Origin: Janthinobacterium sp. SUN073 | Lineage (GTDB): Bacteria; Pseudomonadota; Gammaproteobacteria; Burkholderiales; Burkholderiaceae_D | NCBI RefSeq assembly: GCF_030397665.1 | Contig: NZ_JAPUBT010000009.1 | Coordinates: 1-64,000 of the forward strand | Direction: 5' to 3' | DNA length: 64,000 nt | Shown here: one piece after another, positions 8,804-17,711 of the stretch | Numbering within the stretch: position 1 is the stretch's first letter | Layout of the letters: every line of letters begins with the position of its first letter | Notes under the pieces: model-generated | Database searches by the model: none | The model's input: only the letters and a program-made list of their open reading frames with translations | Told to the model about the DNA's origin: nothing | Program-made: the position numbers and the translations under genes

Positions 8804-8863
8804 CGCAAGGGGAAACGGGCGCCGTAGAGGCGGTGCCCGCTTATTTTCTGATTGATATAAAAA

Positions 8864-10525
8864 GTGTCTGAAATTTCCAACAGTAATATTTTCCTTGTCG
8901 GCCTCATGGGCGCAGGCAAGACCACCATCGGGCGCATCCTGGCCCGCAAGCTGGGCTTGCGTTTTGTCGATTCCGACCACGAGATCGAGGCGCGTACGGG
9001 GGCCACCATCCCGTGGATCTTCGAAATCGAGGGCGAGGCCAGCTTTCGCCGGCGCGAGGCCGAGGTCATTCGCGACCTGAGCGCCCAGGAAGGCATCGTC
9101 ATGGCCACGGGCGGCGGGGCCATCCTCAATGCCGACAGCCGCGCCTACCTGAAGGAACGGGGCACGGTCGTGTATCTGCGCGCCAGCGTCAGCAACATCC
9201 TGGCGCGCACCAGCCATGACAAGAATCGCCCCCTGCTGCAGACGGCCGATCCGCGCCGCAAACTGGAAGAATTGACGACCCAGCGCGAACCCCATTACAT
9301 GGAAGTGGCCGACATTGTCATCGACACGGGCCGTCCTAACGTACAATCGATGGTCCAGACAATTCTGATGCAGTTGGCCAGCCTCGAATGCGAGGCCTCG
9401 CCCAACTGCGTCATTCATGCAGAGCCTTCGATGAACGAGCAATCCAAAATGTTGTTGAGCGTAGACCTCGACGAACGCAGTTACCCGATCGCCATCGGTC
9501 CCGGCTTGCTGGCCGACGCCGATGCGCTGCTGCGCCATATCAGCGGCCACAAGGTGGCCATCGTCACCAATACCACCGTCGCGCCCCTGTATCTGGGCCG
9601 CCTGCAGGCGGCGCTGGCCAGCGACGGCCGCGACGTGATCAGTATCGTCCTGCCGGACGGTGAAGAATATAAAAACTGGGCCAGCCTGATGCAGATCTTC
9701 GACGCGCTGCTGGCCAACAAATGCGACCGCAAGACCACCCTGGTGGCGCTGGGCGGCGGCGTGATCGGCGACCTGACCGGCTATGCGGCCGCCAGTTACA
9801 TGCGCGGCATCGGCTTCGTGCAGGTGCCCACCACCTTGCTGGCGCAGGTCGATTCTTCCGTCGGCGGCAAGACGGGCATCAACCACCCGCTGGGCAAGAA
9901 CATGATCGGCGCGTTCTATCAGCCGCGCGCCGTGATCGCCGACACCTCGACCCTGGAAACCCTGCCGGCGCGCGAGCTGTCGGCCGGCCTGGCCGAAGTG
10001 ATCAAGCATGGCGCCATCATCGATGCCGCCTTTTTCGACTGGATCGAGGCGAACATGGCCAAGCTGATGGCGCGCGACAAGGGCGCCCTGGCCTACGCCA
10101 TCGCCCGTTCCTGCGAAATCAAGGCCGACGTGGTGCGCCAGGATGAACGCGAAGGCGGCTTGCGCGCCATCCTGAACTTCGGCCACACCTTCGGCCACGC
10201 CATTGAAGCGGGCCTGGGCTATGGCCACTGGCTGCATGGCGAAGCCGTCGGCTGCGGCATGGTGATGGCGGCCGACCTGTCCTGCCGCATGGGCTATATC
10301 GACCAGGCAGCCGTGGAGCGCTTGCGCAAGCTCGTCGCCGCCGCCGGCCTGCCCGTCAAGGCGCCGGACCTCGGTGTCGAGCGCTGGCTGGAACTGATGG
10401 AAGTGGACAAGAAGAACGAGGGCGGCGCCATCAAGTTCATCCTGTTGAAACCGCTGGGCAGCCCCTGCATCACGTCCGCGCCCCACGAACTGGTGCTGGC
10501 CACCCTGGCCGCCGGAGTGCAATAA
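8864..10525 (+). CDS. aroKB: Shikimate kinase / 3-dehydroquinate synthase fusion (AroK-AroB)
   Basis: 553 residues in one uninterrupted frame. Residues 1 to about 175 are shikimate kinase: P-loop [22 protein letters not shown] and ATGGGAIL. After a linker of some 20 residues, about 196-553 are 3-dehydroquinate synthase: [43 protein letters not shown] and [10 protein letters not shown] with the zinc-site histidines. It would catalyse steps 2 and 5 of the shikimate pathway. The genes are usually adjacent but separate. GTG at 8864 is the only upstream start before an in-frame stop and its SD is weak. Internal ATGs at 9432 and 9450 could yield free AroB as well. Confidence 0.93.
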   Translation: MSEISNSNIFLVGLMGAGKTTIGRILARKLGLRFVDSDHEIEARTGATIPWIFEIEGEASFRRREAEVIRDLSAQEGIVMATGGGAILNADSRAYLKERGTVVYLRASVSNILARTSHDKNRPLLQTADPRRKLEELTTQREPHYMEVADIVIDTGRPNVQSMVQTILMQLASLECEASPNCVIHAEPSMNEQSKMLLSVDLDERSYPIAIGPGLLADADALLRHISGHKVAIVTNTTVAPLYLGRLQAALASDGRDVISIVLPDGEEYKNWASLMQIFDALLANKCDRKTTLVALGGGVIGDLTGYAAASYMRGIGFVQVPTTLLAQVDSSVGGKTGINHPLGKNMIGAFYQPRAVIADTSTLETLPARELSAGLAEVIKHGAIIDAAFFDWIEANMAKLMARDKGALAYAIARSCEIKADVVRQDEREGGLRAILNFGHTFGHAIEAGLGYGHWLHGEAVGCGMVMAADLSCRMGYIDQAAVERLRKLVAAAGLPVKAPDLGVERWLELMEVDKKNEGGAIKFILLKPLGSPCITSAPHELVLATLAAGVQ

Positions 10526-10526
10526 C

Positions 10527-11663
10527 ATGCTGCCCGAAGACTTCCTTGCTCCCTACGCGGCTCACTCGGCACAGGGGCAGGGACGTCGCTTTGCCGAGGC
10601 GCCGCACGCCTCGCGCAGCCAGTTCCAGCGCGACCGCGACCGCATCATCCATTCCTCGGCCTTCCGCCGCCTCGAATACAAGACCCAGGTTTTCCTCAAT
10701 CACGAGGGGGACCTGTTCCGCACGCGCCTGACGCACAGCCTGGAAGTGGCGCAGGTGGGCCGCTCCATCGCGCGCAACCTGCGCCTGAATGAAGATCTGG
10801 TGGAAGCCATCGCGCTCGCGCATGACCTGGGCCACACGCCATTCGGCCACGTGGGCCAGGACGTACTCAATGAATGCATGCAGGCGCACGGCGGCTTCGA
10901 GCACAACCTGCAAAGCTTGCGCGTGGTCGATACGCTGGAAGAGCACTACGGCGCCTTCGATGGCTTGAACCTGATGTTCGAGACGCGCGAAGGCATATTG
11001 AAACACTGCTCGCTGGCGCATGCGCGCGAACTGGGGCCCGTGGCCCAGCGCTTCATCGACCGCACGCAACCGACCCTGGAAGCGCAGCTGACCAATCTGG
11101 CCGATGAAATCGCCTACAACAGCCACGATATCGACGACGGCCTGCGTTCGGGCCTGATCACCATCAAACAGCTGGAAGAGGTGGAATTCTTCGGCCGCCT
11201 GTGGCGCGACGTGCAGCAGGCGTTTCCCGGCCTGTCGGGCCGGCGCGCCATCTACGAAACCCTGCGCCGCCTGATCACGGCGCTGGCGGACGATCTGATC
11301 GTCACCTCGAATGCGCTGATCCTCGATGCGGCGCCGCGCGATGTGAACGAAGTGCGCGCCAGCCCCCCGCTGATCCGCTTTTCGGATGCCATGCGGCGCG
11401 ATGCGACGGACCTGAAACGCTTCCTGCGCGCGAACCTGTACCGCCACTACCAGGTCAACCGCATGCGCGTGAAAGCGAGCCGTATCGTGCGCGAACTGTA
11501 TGACAGCTTCATGGCCGAACCGGCCCTGCTGCCGCCCGATTATCAAGTCAATGGCGATGATGTGACCAGGCAGGCGCGCAAGATCGCCGACTATATCGCC
11601 GGCATGACGGACCGCTACGCGATCCGCGAGCACCGCCGGCTGTATTCGCTCGACGAGCTGTAA
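10527..11663 (+). CDS. dgt: dGTP triphosphohydrolase-like HD-domain protein
   Basis: 378 residues of the dGTPase-like family, which cleaves dNTPs to nucleoside and triphosphate. HD metal ligands are visible: [10 protein letters not shown] near residue 68, [14 protein letters not shown] near 95, and later [14 protein letters not shown] near 195. The C-terminal half is helical. It starts one base after the aroKB stop, an arrangement common in betaproteobacteria. The substrate is not fixed by sequence alone, since many members act on several dNTPs. Confidence 0.92.
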   Translation: MLPEDFLAPYAAHSAQGQGRRFAEAPHASRSQFQRDRDRIIHSSAFRRLEYKTQVFLNHEGDLFRTRLTHSLEVAQVGRSIARNLRLNEDLVEAIALAHDLGHTPFGHVGQDVLNECMQAHGGFEHNLQSLRVVDTLEEHYGAFDGLNLMFETREGILKHCSLAHARELGPVAQRFIDRTQPTLEAQLTNLADEIAYNSHDIDDGLRSGLITIKQLEEVEFFGRLWRDVQQAFPGLSGRRAIYETLRRLITALADDLIVTSNALILDAAPRDVNEVRASPPLIRFSDAMRRDATDLKRFLRANLYRHYQVNRMRVKASRIVRELYDSFMAEPALLPPDYQVNGDDVTRQARKIADYIAGMTDRYAIREHRRLYSLDEL

Positions 11664-11672
11664 GCGTCATTT

Positions 11673-11740
11673 TGGGGTCAGTCGCTTCGCGATCGCAACA
11701 CGCCCCACTGGGGCGCGTTCCCCCGCCGGGTCTGACCCCA
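11673..11740. repeat. REP-like inverted repeat, TGGGGTCAG...CTGACCCCA
   Basis: TGGGGTCAG at 11673-11681 is inverted as CTGACCCCA at 11732-11740, enclosing smaller GC-rich palindromes (CGCCCCACTGGGGCG at 11701-11715). A related GGGGTC(A/C)GACCC palindrome occurs at 61681-61707. The lack of a T-run argues against a simple terminator after dgt. The rest of the gap to ttrB (11741-11906) shows no other clear feature. Confidence 0.55.
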
Positions 11741-11906
11741 GCATTTGCCGTTGGGTTACAAGCGCGTACACCCATCCGACATCCTCTGTCAATTGGCATG
11801 ATCATCTAGGTCCCCACCCGATCACCCCAATATCCGTACGGCAACTTCTTTTCTATCATGGCAGCAAGTCAACAAGGGCTTGCCGCCCATAGTCAAGGAG
11901 AGTGTC

Positions 11907-12617
11907 ATGATTGAATCGCGCCGCAGTTTTTTGCGCGCCTTGCCAGCCGTTACCATCGGGGCGGCCATCGCGCCGCTGCCCGGCAAGGCTGCCACCAAGG
12001 GCGAGGGCGGGCAGCGCTGGGCGATGGTGGTCGATGTGCAGAAGTGCATCGGCTGCCAGGCGTGCACGGTCTCCTGCATCATGGAAAACGCCGTACCGGA
12101 AAACAGCTTCCGCACCGTCGTCTCGACCTATGAAGTCAAGGAAGAGAACCGCTGCGGCACCTACATGCTGCCGCGCCTGTGCAACCACTGCGCCAATCCC
12201 CCCTGCATTCCCGTCTGTCCCGTGGGCGCCACCTTCCAGCGCAAGGATGGCGTTGTCGTCGTCGATGGCGATCGCTGCGTGGGCTGCGCCTACTGCGTGC
12301 AGGCCTGCCCGTACGACGCGCGCTTCATCAACCACGAAACGGGCAAGGCCGACAAATGCACATTCTGCGCGCACCGCGTCGACGAAGGCCTGCTGCCTGC
12401 CTGCGTGGAAACCTGCGTGGGCGGCGCGCGCATCTTCGGCGACCTGAATGATCCGGAAAGCATGGTGCATCAGCTGCTCACCGAGAACAAGGTGAAGGTG
12501 CTGAAACCCGAGCAGGGCACCCAGCCCCACGTGTTCTACCTGGGACTGGACACGCGCTTCGCCGGCCACGTCGAGGGCGAAGCGACACTTTGGCAACCGA
12601 GCAAACACGGGAAATAA
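11907..12617 (+). CDS. ttrB: Tetrathionate reductase-type iron-sulfur subunit
   Basis: 236 residues. A twin-arginine-like signal (SRRSFLRALP, residues 4-13) leads to a ferredoxin-type electron-transfer subunit with cysteine groups for four [4Fe-4S] clusters: KCIGCQACTVSC, CNHCANPPCIPVC, DRCVGCAYCVQACPYDARF, KCTFCAHRVDEGLLPACVETC. It would pass electrons from the TtrC membrane quinol oxidase to TtrA in the periplasm. ATG at 11907 is preceded by AAGGAG at 11895-11900; an upstream in-frame ATG at 11880 is rejected because it precedes the SD. The B-C-A order followed by TtrS/TtrR-like genes matches Salmonella ttr. Related polysulfide or thiosulfate reductases share this fold. Confidence 0.88.
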   Translation: MIESRRSFLRALPAVTIGAAIAPLPGKAATKGEGGQRWAMVVDVQKCIGCQACTVSCIMENAVPENSFRTVVSTYEVKEENRCGTYMLPRLCNHCANPPCIPVCPVGATFQRKDGVVVVDGDRCVGCAYCVQACPYDARFINHETGKADKCTFCAHRVDEGLLPACVETCVGGARIFGDLNDPESMVHQLLTENKVKVLKPEQGTQPHVFYLGLDTRFAGHVEGEATLWQPSKHGK

Positions 12618-12620
12618 ACC

Positions 12621-13733
12621 ATGGACAGCCACATCACCGAAATTCTCAACGTCACGCGCGAAGCGGCATGGCTGCCGTGGGCGGTGCAGTATTTTTTCCT
12701 CATCGGCCTCAGTTACGGCAGCTTCATGCTGACCTTGCCGTACTTCGTCTTCGGCCGCAAGGCGTATGAACGTCTGGGGCGCATCGCGCTGCTGGCGTCC
12801 CTCGTGTGCGGCATGACGGCGCCCGTGGCGCTGCTGGCCGACCTGCACGGGCCGGGTCGCTTCTATCACTTCTATATTTACTTCCAGCCGCAGTCGTGGA
12901 TGTCGTGGGGCTCGTTCTTCATTCCCCTGTATCTGGGCTGCCTGATGCTGTACGCATGGCTGGCGCTGCGCGTGGACTTCGCCACGCGGGGGCAGGGCCA
13001 GGACCGTCTGGCCTTCCTGTATCGCCTGGCCGGGCGCGGTGGCGCCGCCTCCCTGCGGGCCATCCGTATCGCCGCCGTCTTCACCTTGCTCGCTGCGTTT
13101 GTCGTGGGCCTGTACACGGGCATGGAGGTGATGGTGGTGCGCGCCCGTCCTCTGTGGTTCACGCCTTTCCTGCCGGCGCAATTTGCCGCCACGGCCTTTG
13201 TCGGGGCCGTTGGCCTGGCGTTGCTGTTCAACCGCTTCCTGCCGGGCCGCGACCAGGCCCTGGAAGTGTCGCTGAACCGCGCGCTGGCCCTGTCGCTGGC
13301 GCTGGTGCTGGCGCTGGGCGGCGGCTGGCTGTTCGTCAGTCTCTCCGGCGTGAGCGCCAGCCACAGCATGGCGTTTACCCAGGTGGCCGGCATGCCGCAA
13401 TGGCAGCTCACGGCTGTCTGGGCCGTGCTGTCGTCCATCGTGCCGATGGCGCTGGCCATCTGGCGCCCGGCCACGAGTGGCCTGGTGAATGGCCTGATCG
13501 CGCTGCATAGCGCCTGGATGATGCGCTGGACGATTTTCATCGGCGGCCAGACGATCCCGAAAACGGGCGCGGGCCTGTACGACTACCACCTGCCGATGGG
13601 GAACGACGGCTTGCTGGGGATCATCGGCACGGCCGGCCTGTGGATCGCGCTGCTGTTGCTGATGCTGGAATTTTTGCCATGGGCGGGACGCGCGATTGCT
13701 ACACGCAGCCGTCCTGCCATGGCCACGCACTGA
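12621..13733 (+). CDS. ttrC: NrfD-family membrane subunit of the tetrathionate reductase
   Basis: 370 residues with eight or nine hydrophobic segments and the NrfD/PsrC pattern, which oxidises menaquinol or ubiquinol and hands electrons to the Fe-S subunit. Visible features include a YFFLIGLSYGSFML first helix, LLADLHGPGRFYHFY after helix 2 and GGQTIPKTGAGLYDY near the C-terminus. Begins three bases after the ttrB stop and ends 10 nt before the ttrA start, so the three subunits form one operon. Confidence 0.88.
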   Translation: MDSHITEILNVTREAAWLPWAVQYFFLIGLSYGSFMLTLPYFVFGRKAYERLGRIALLASLVCGMTAPVALLADLHGPGRFYHFYIYFQPQSWMSWGSFFIPLYLGCLMLYAWLALRVDFATRGQGQDRLAFLYRLAGRGGAASLRAIRIAAVFTLLAAFVVGLYTGMEVMVVRARPLWFTPFLPAQFAATAFVGAVGLALLFNRFLPGRDQALEVSLNRALALSLALVLALGGGWLFVSLSGVSASHSMAFTQVAGMPQWQLTAVWAVLSSIVPMALAIWRPATSGLVNGLIALHSAWMMRWTIFIGGQTIPKTGAGLYDYHLPMGNDGLLGIIGTAGLWIALLLLMLEFLPWAGRAIATRSRPAMATH

Positions 13734-13743
13734 GGAGTCAAAA

Positions 13744-16700
13744 ATGAACGAACACACAAATAACGACGACCGCAACGACGTCCCTGAAGATGAAAACGAA
13801 AAGCGCCGCAAGCTGCTGCGCTACGGCGCCATCGGCGGCGGCCTGGCCGCCTTTGCCGCCAGCTTTTCCACCACGGCCGGCCGCATGGTCGACCACGCCC
13901 TGGGCAAGGACAAACCCGTACAGCGCTTGCACGGCAATTCCCTGCCGCCCGAGTTTTCCGTCGACACGGCCACGGGAAAATTGACCGTCAACCCGGACCA
14001 GCAGGTCAGCTACACCATGTGCATGGGCTGCACCACGTTTTGCGGCGTGCGCGTGCGCCTGGATAAAAAAAGCGGCAAGGTGCTGCGCGTGGCGGGCAAT
14101 CCCTACAGCCCCATGTCGGCCGACCCGGCGCTGCCGTACCAGACCTCGATACGCGACAGTTTTGTGTCGCTCTCGCGCTTCCAGGAAAAGGGGCTGAAAG
14201 GGCGCTCGACCGCTTGCGGCCGCGGCAATGGCGTGCTGGAACAGATGGAGTCGCCGTTCCGCGTGCTGGCGCCCATGAAGCGCGTGGGACCGCGTGGCGG
14301 CGGCCAGTGGGAGCCGATCGCCTTCGATCAGTTGGTGAAGGAAGTGACGGAAGGCGGCGACCTGTTTGGCGAAGGCCAGGTGCAGGGCTTGCGCGCCTTG
14401 CGCGAGCTGGAAAAACCGATCGATCCGGCGCAGCCGGAACTGGGTCCGCAAGTCAACCAGGTGGGTCTGATGTGCAGCACTGACGATGGCCGCCTGGCGT
14501 TCGGCACGCGCTTTTTCAAGCAGTCGTACGGCAGTTTGAACCTGGTCAACCACGGCTCGTATTGCGGCGGCGCCTACCGCAGCGGCTCGGGCGCCATGTT
14601 CGGCGACATGAAGAAAATGCCGCACGCGAAAGTGGACCTGGAAAACACGGAGTTCTGCATTTTCGTCGGCACGGCGCCGGGCAATGCGGGCAACCCGTTC
14701 AAGCGCCAGGGCACCCTGATCGCGAAAGCCCGTTCGGGCAAGCGCGATTTCAGCTACGTCGTCGTCGACCCGGTGCTGACGAATGCCGACAGCCTGGCCG
14801 CGGGCGACCGCAGCCGCTGGGTACCGATCAAGCCGGGTACGGATGGCGCGCTGGCCATGGCCATGATCCGCTGGATCATCGAACACGAACGCTATGACCG
14901 CAACTTCCTCGTGCAGCCGAACCTGAAGGTGGCGGAAGCGGCGGGCGAGGCCGCCTGGTGCAATGCCACGCATTTGATCATCAACGAAAAGGGCCATCCG
15001 CGCGACGGCCGCTACCTGCGCGCTTCGGACATCGGCGCGGTGGAGCTGGCGGAAGAAGAGCGCTACAAGGATGGCGACGCATTTTGCGTGATCGACGCCG
15101 CCACGCAAGCCATCGTGCCGCACAACGCGGCCAAGGGCGAGGGGCGCCTGTTCTTCGACGGTCCGCTGGAGGTGGCGGGCGCGCCGCTGCACCTGAAGAC
15201 GGCCATGACGATGCTCAACGAAGAAGCGCAGCGCCACAGCATGGATGAATATTCAAGCGCCTGCGGCATCGGGCGCGACATCATCGAGGGCCTGGCGCAG
15301 GAACTGACCAGCCACGGCAAGCGCGCAGCCGTCAATGCGCATGGCGGCATGATGTCGGGCGCGGGTTTTTATAACGCGTATGCGCTGGTCATGCTCAACA
15401 CCCTGATCGGCAATTTGAACCGCAAGGGTGGCACCCTGGTTAATGGCGGCAGCTTCAAGGATGCGGGGCCTGGGCCGCGCTATAACCTGGAGAGTTTCGA
15501 CGGCGAGATCAAGGCGACGGGCATGCCGATCGGGCGCAATGTGCCCTATGAGAAAACCTCGGAATTCAAGCTGAAGAAGGAAGCGGGCAAGGCGTATCCG
15601 GCCAGGGCGCCGTGGTATCCGAATGCGCCCGCGCTGGCGACCGAGTGGCTCACCAGCGCCATGAACGGCTATCCGTACACCTTGAAGGCGCTGATCCTGT
15701 GGAGCTGCAATCCCGTCTACGGCATCACGGGCTTGCGCGCGCAGATAGGCAAGGAGCTGGCCGATCCGAAGAAGATTCCCCTGATCGTCGCCATCGACCC
15801 CTTCATCAATGAAAGCTCGGCGTTTGCCGACTACCTGCTGCCCGATACCTTGCTGTATGAAAGCTGGGGCTGGGCCGGCGCCTGGGGCGGCATGCCTGTC
15901 AAGATGAGCACGGCGCGCTGGCCCGTGGTCGAACCGCGCGTGCAGAAAACGCCGGATGGCCAGACCATCTGCATGGAATCGTTCTTCATCGCGCTGGCCA
16001 AAACGATGGCCTTGCCGGGCTTCGGCCCCGAGGCCTTGCAGGACATGGATGGCCAGCGCTTCCCCTTGCTGCGCGCGGAAGACTGGTATCTGCGCGGCGG
16101 CGCCAACATCGCCTGGCAGGGCAAGACGGCCGTGCCGGAGGCGAGCGACGACGACATTGCGCTCTCTGGCGTGGCCCGCATCCGCCCCGAACTGGAGCGC
16201 ACCCTGAAGCCGGAAGAGTGGCGCAAGGTGGCCTTCATGCTGGCGCGCGGAGGACGCTACCAGAGCTATGGCGAGATGTTCGGCCTGCGCCTGCCGCCAC
16301 CGGCGAATGCCAAGGCGCCGGCAGCTCCCGTGCCGGTGCTTGATGAGACGCCGTATCCGCAGGACTGGTCCACACACCGCTATCTGAAACCGATGATGCT
16401 GTACAACGAGGGCCTGGGCGTGAGCAAGAACAGCTTGAGCGGCAAACGCTTCTCCGGCACGCCCGCCTGGAGAGTGGCGGCGTTTGCCGACGGCACGCCC
16501 GTGCGCAAGGCGTATCCGGCCAGCGAGTGGCCATTCGAGTTGATCAGTTTTAAATCGGCGCTGCAGAACTCCTACAGCATCGGCGCACGGCGCTTGCGCG
16601 GCATCCACCCGGACAATCCGGTTGCCGTGCATCCCGACGATGCGGCGCGTTTGAAACTGGAAAATGGCGATGAAATATATCTGGAAACGCCGGGCGGCAG

Positions 16701-16965
16701 GGCCAGGGCCACGGTGATGCTGCGCCATGGGGTGCAGCGCGGCGTGATCGCCATTGAACATGGCTTTGGCCACAAGGAGCATGGCGCGCGGGCCCACCGC
16801 ATCGGCAAGTCGCGTCAGCCCGACGAGCCGGCCATCGGCGCGGGCATCAACCTGAACGATCTGGGATTGACGGACCCGAGCCGCGGCGACAAGAACGTGT
16901 TTGTCGATCCCGTTTCGGGCACGTCGGTGCGGCAAGGGCTGCCGGCACGTATCATTCGTGCATAA
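13744..16965 (+). CDS. ttrA: Molybdopterin oxidoreductase catalytic subunit, tetrathionate reductase type
   Basis: 1073 residues, DMSO-reductase superfamily, near the size of TtrA. The N-terminus has a Tat-like segment with a KRRKLLRYGAIGGGLAAFA core (a single RR variant), then a [4Fe-4S] motif CMGCTTFCGVRV ... ACGRGNG. NHGSYCGGAYRSG near residue 275 holds a cysteine that could ligate Mo. Bis-MGD binding segments follow (GTAPGNAGNPFKRQG, WSCNPVYGITG, PLIVAIDPFINESSAFADY), and a C-terminal MopB-binding domain with HPDDAARLKLENGDEIYL. ATG at 13744 follows GAGGAG; in-frame upstream starts lie inside ttrC. Arsenate or selenate reductases of the family are alternatives; ttrSR context favours tetrathionate. 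Confidence 0.87.
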   Translation: MNEHTNNDDRNDVPEDENEKRRKLLRYGAIGGGLAAFAASFSTTAGRMVDHALGKDKPVQRLHGNSLPPEFSVDTATGKLTVNPDQQVSYTMCMGCTTFCGVRVRLDKKSGKVLRVAGNPYSPMSADPALPYQTSIRDSFVSLSRFQEKGLKGRSTACGRGNGVLEQMESPFRVLAPMKRVGPRGGGQWEPIAFDQLVKEVTEGGDLFGEGQVQGLRALRELEKPIDPAQPELGPQVNQVGLMCSTDDGRLAFGTRFFKQSYGSLNLVNHGSYCGGAYRSGSGAMFGDMKKMPHAKVDLENTEFCIFVGTAPGNAGNPFKRQGTLIAKARSGKRDFSYVVVDPVLTNADSLAAGDRSRWVPIKPGTDGALAMAMIRWIIEHERYDRNFLVQPNLKVAEAAGEAAWCNATHLIINEKGHPRDGRYLRASDIGAVELAEEERYKDGDAFCVIDAATQAIVPHNAAKGEGRLFFDGPLEVAGAPLHLKTAMTMLNEEAQRHSMDEYSSACGIGRDIIEGLAQELTSHGKRAAVNAHGGMMSGAGFYNAYALVMLNTLIGNLNRKGGTLVNGGSFKDAGPGPRYNLESFDGEIKATGMPIGRNVPYEKTSEFKLKKEAGKAYPARAPWYPNAPALATEWLTSAMNGYPYTLKALILWSCNPVYGITGLRAQIGKELADPKKIPLIVAIDPFINESSAFADYLLPDTLLYESWGWAGAWGGMPVKMSTARWPVVEPRVQKTPDGQTICMESFFIALAKTMALPGFGPEALQDMDGQRFPLLRAEDWYLRGGANIAWQGKTAVPEASDDDIALSGVARIRPELERTLKPEEWRKVAFMLARGGRYQSYGEMFGLRLPPPANAKAPAAPVPVLDETPYPQDWSTHRYLKPMMLYNEGLGVSKNSLSGKRFSGTPAWRVAAFADGTPVRKAYPASEWPFELISFKSALQNSYSIGARRLRGIHPDNPVAVHPDDAARLKLENGDEIYLETPGGRARATVMLRHGVQRGVIAIEHGFGHKEHGARAHRIGKSRQPDEPAIGAGINLNDLGLTDPSRGDKNVFVDPVSGTSVRQGLPARIIRA

Positions 16966-16970
16966 CGAAG

Positions 16971-17084
16971 GCCCAACAAAACCGTAGCGAGCGGAAGGGA
17001 GGTGCGGTCGAGAAGCTCAGCTGTGCGAATGCACAGTGAGCATCGCAGGCCGTAAATCACGACGCGCAGTAGGTTTGGTTGGGC
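16971..17084. repeat. Palindromic intergenic element between ttrA and ttrR
   Basis: The outer arms GCCCAACAAAACC (16971-16983) and GGTTTGGTTGGGC (17072-17084) pair with one mismatch. Inside lies a strong hairpin: CTCA-G-CTGTGC, loop GAAT, GCACAG-TGAG (17016-17040). The element fills nearly all of the gap between the convergent ttrA and ttrR and could act as a bidirectional terminator or be a dispersed extragenic repeat; no long T-run is present. Confidence 0.55.
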
Positions 17085-17087
17085 GTT

Positions 17088-17711
17088 CTAGATCTCGCCG
17101 CTGGCCATCAGCAACCGGGCTACCTCGGCTGCTGAGTGCAGGCCCAGTTTTTCCATCGTGTTATGGCGATGCACCTGTACCGTCTTGTCGCTGATGCCCA
17201 GCTCGCGGGCGATGACTTTCGAGGCTTTGCCTTCGGCCATCAGCAGCGCCACTTCGCGCTCGCGCGCGGTCAGCCTGGCCAGCGCCGATTGCGCCGTATT
17301 CGCGCTGGCGGCGTTGCGGCTCTCATCCACGCTGCGGGCCACGGCGCGCGAGACGGCATCCAGCAACACCTGGTCCTTGCACGGCTTTTCCAGGAAGTCA
17401 CAGGCGCCGGCCTTCATCGTCTGCACGGCCATGGCCAGGTCGCCATGGCCACTGAGGAAAATCACGGGCAGCGATATGGCGTGCCCGGTTTTATTATTCA
17501 ACTCCTGTTGCAGTTCCAGTCCGCTCATCAAAGGCATGCGCACGTCGAGCAGCAAGCAACCGGGCGCGTGGCCATCATAGCGCTGCAGGAAGTCGCGCGC
17601 CGATTCGAACGTCGCCACTTGCCAGCCGGCCGAATCGAACAGATAGGCCAGCGAACGGCGCATGGCCGCGTCGTCGTCGACGACAAAGATGATCGCATCG
17701 CTTTCATTCAT
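17088..17711 (-). CDS. ttrR: LuxR-type response regulator of the tetrathionate system
   Basis: 207 residues. A receiver domain (about 8-125) shows the acidic pair VVDDDA, the phosphoacceptor Asp in LLLDVRMPLMSG, the Ser/Thr switch in IFLSGHGD and Lys in FLEKP. A C-terminal LuxR-type HTH follows (LTAREREVALLMAEGKASKV, then ELGISDKTVQVHR). Regulates transcription after phosphorylation by TtrS; the likely target is ttrBCA. The ATG at 17711 overlaps the ttrS stop (ATGA). FixJ-like architecture means the name depends on the neighbours. Confidence 0.88.
   Translation of the reverse strand: MNESDAIIFVVDDDAAMRRSLAYLFDSAGWQVATFESARDFLQRYDGHAPGCLLLDVRMPLMSGLELQQELNNKTGHAISLPVIFLSGHGDLAMAVQTMKAGACDFLEKPCKDQVLLDAVSRAVARSVDESRNAASANTAQSALARLTAREREVALLMAEGKASKVIARELGISDKTVQVHRHNTMEKLGLHSAAEVARLLMASGEI

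Noticed and set aside
11781-11812. FNR-like half sites before ttrB
   Set aside because: TGTCAATTGGCATGATCA resembles TTGAT-N4-ATCAA only loosely; one half is poor, so no oxygen-regulator site is claimed.
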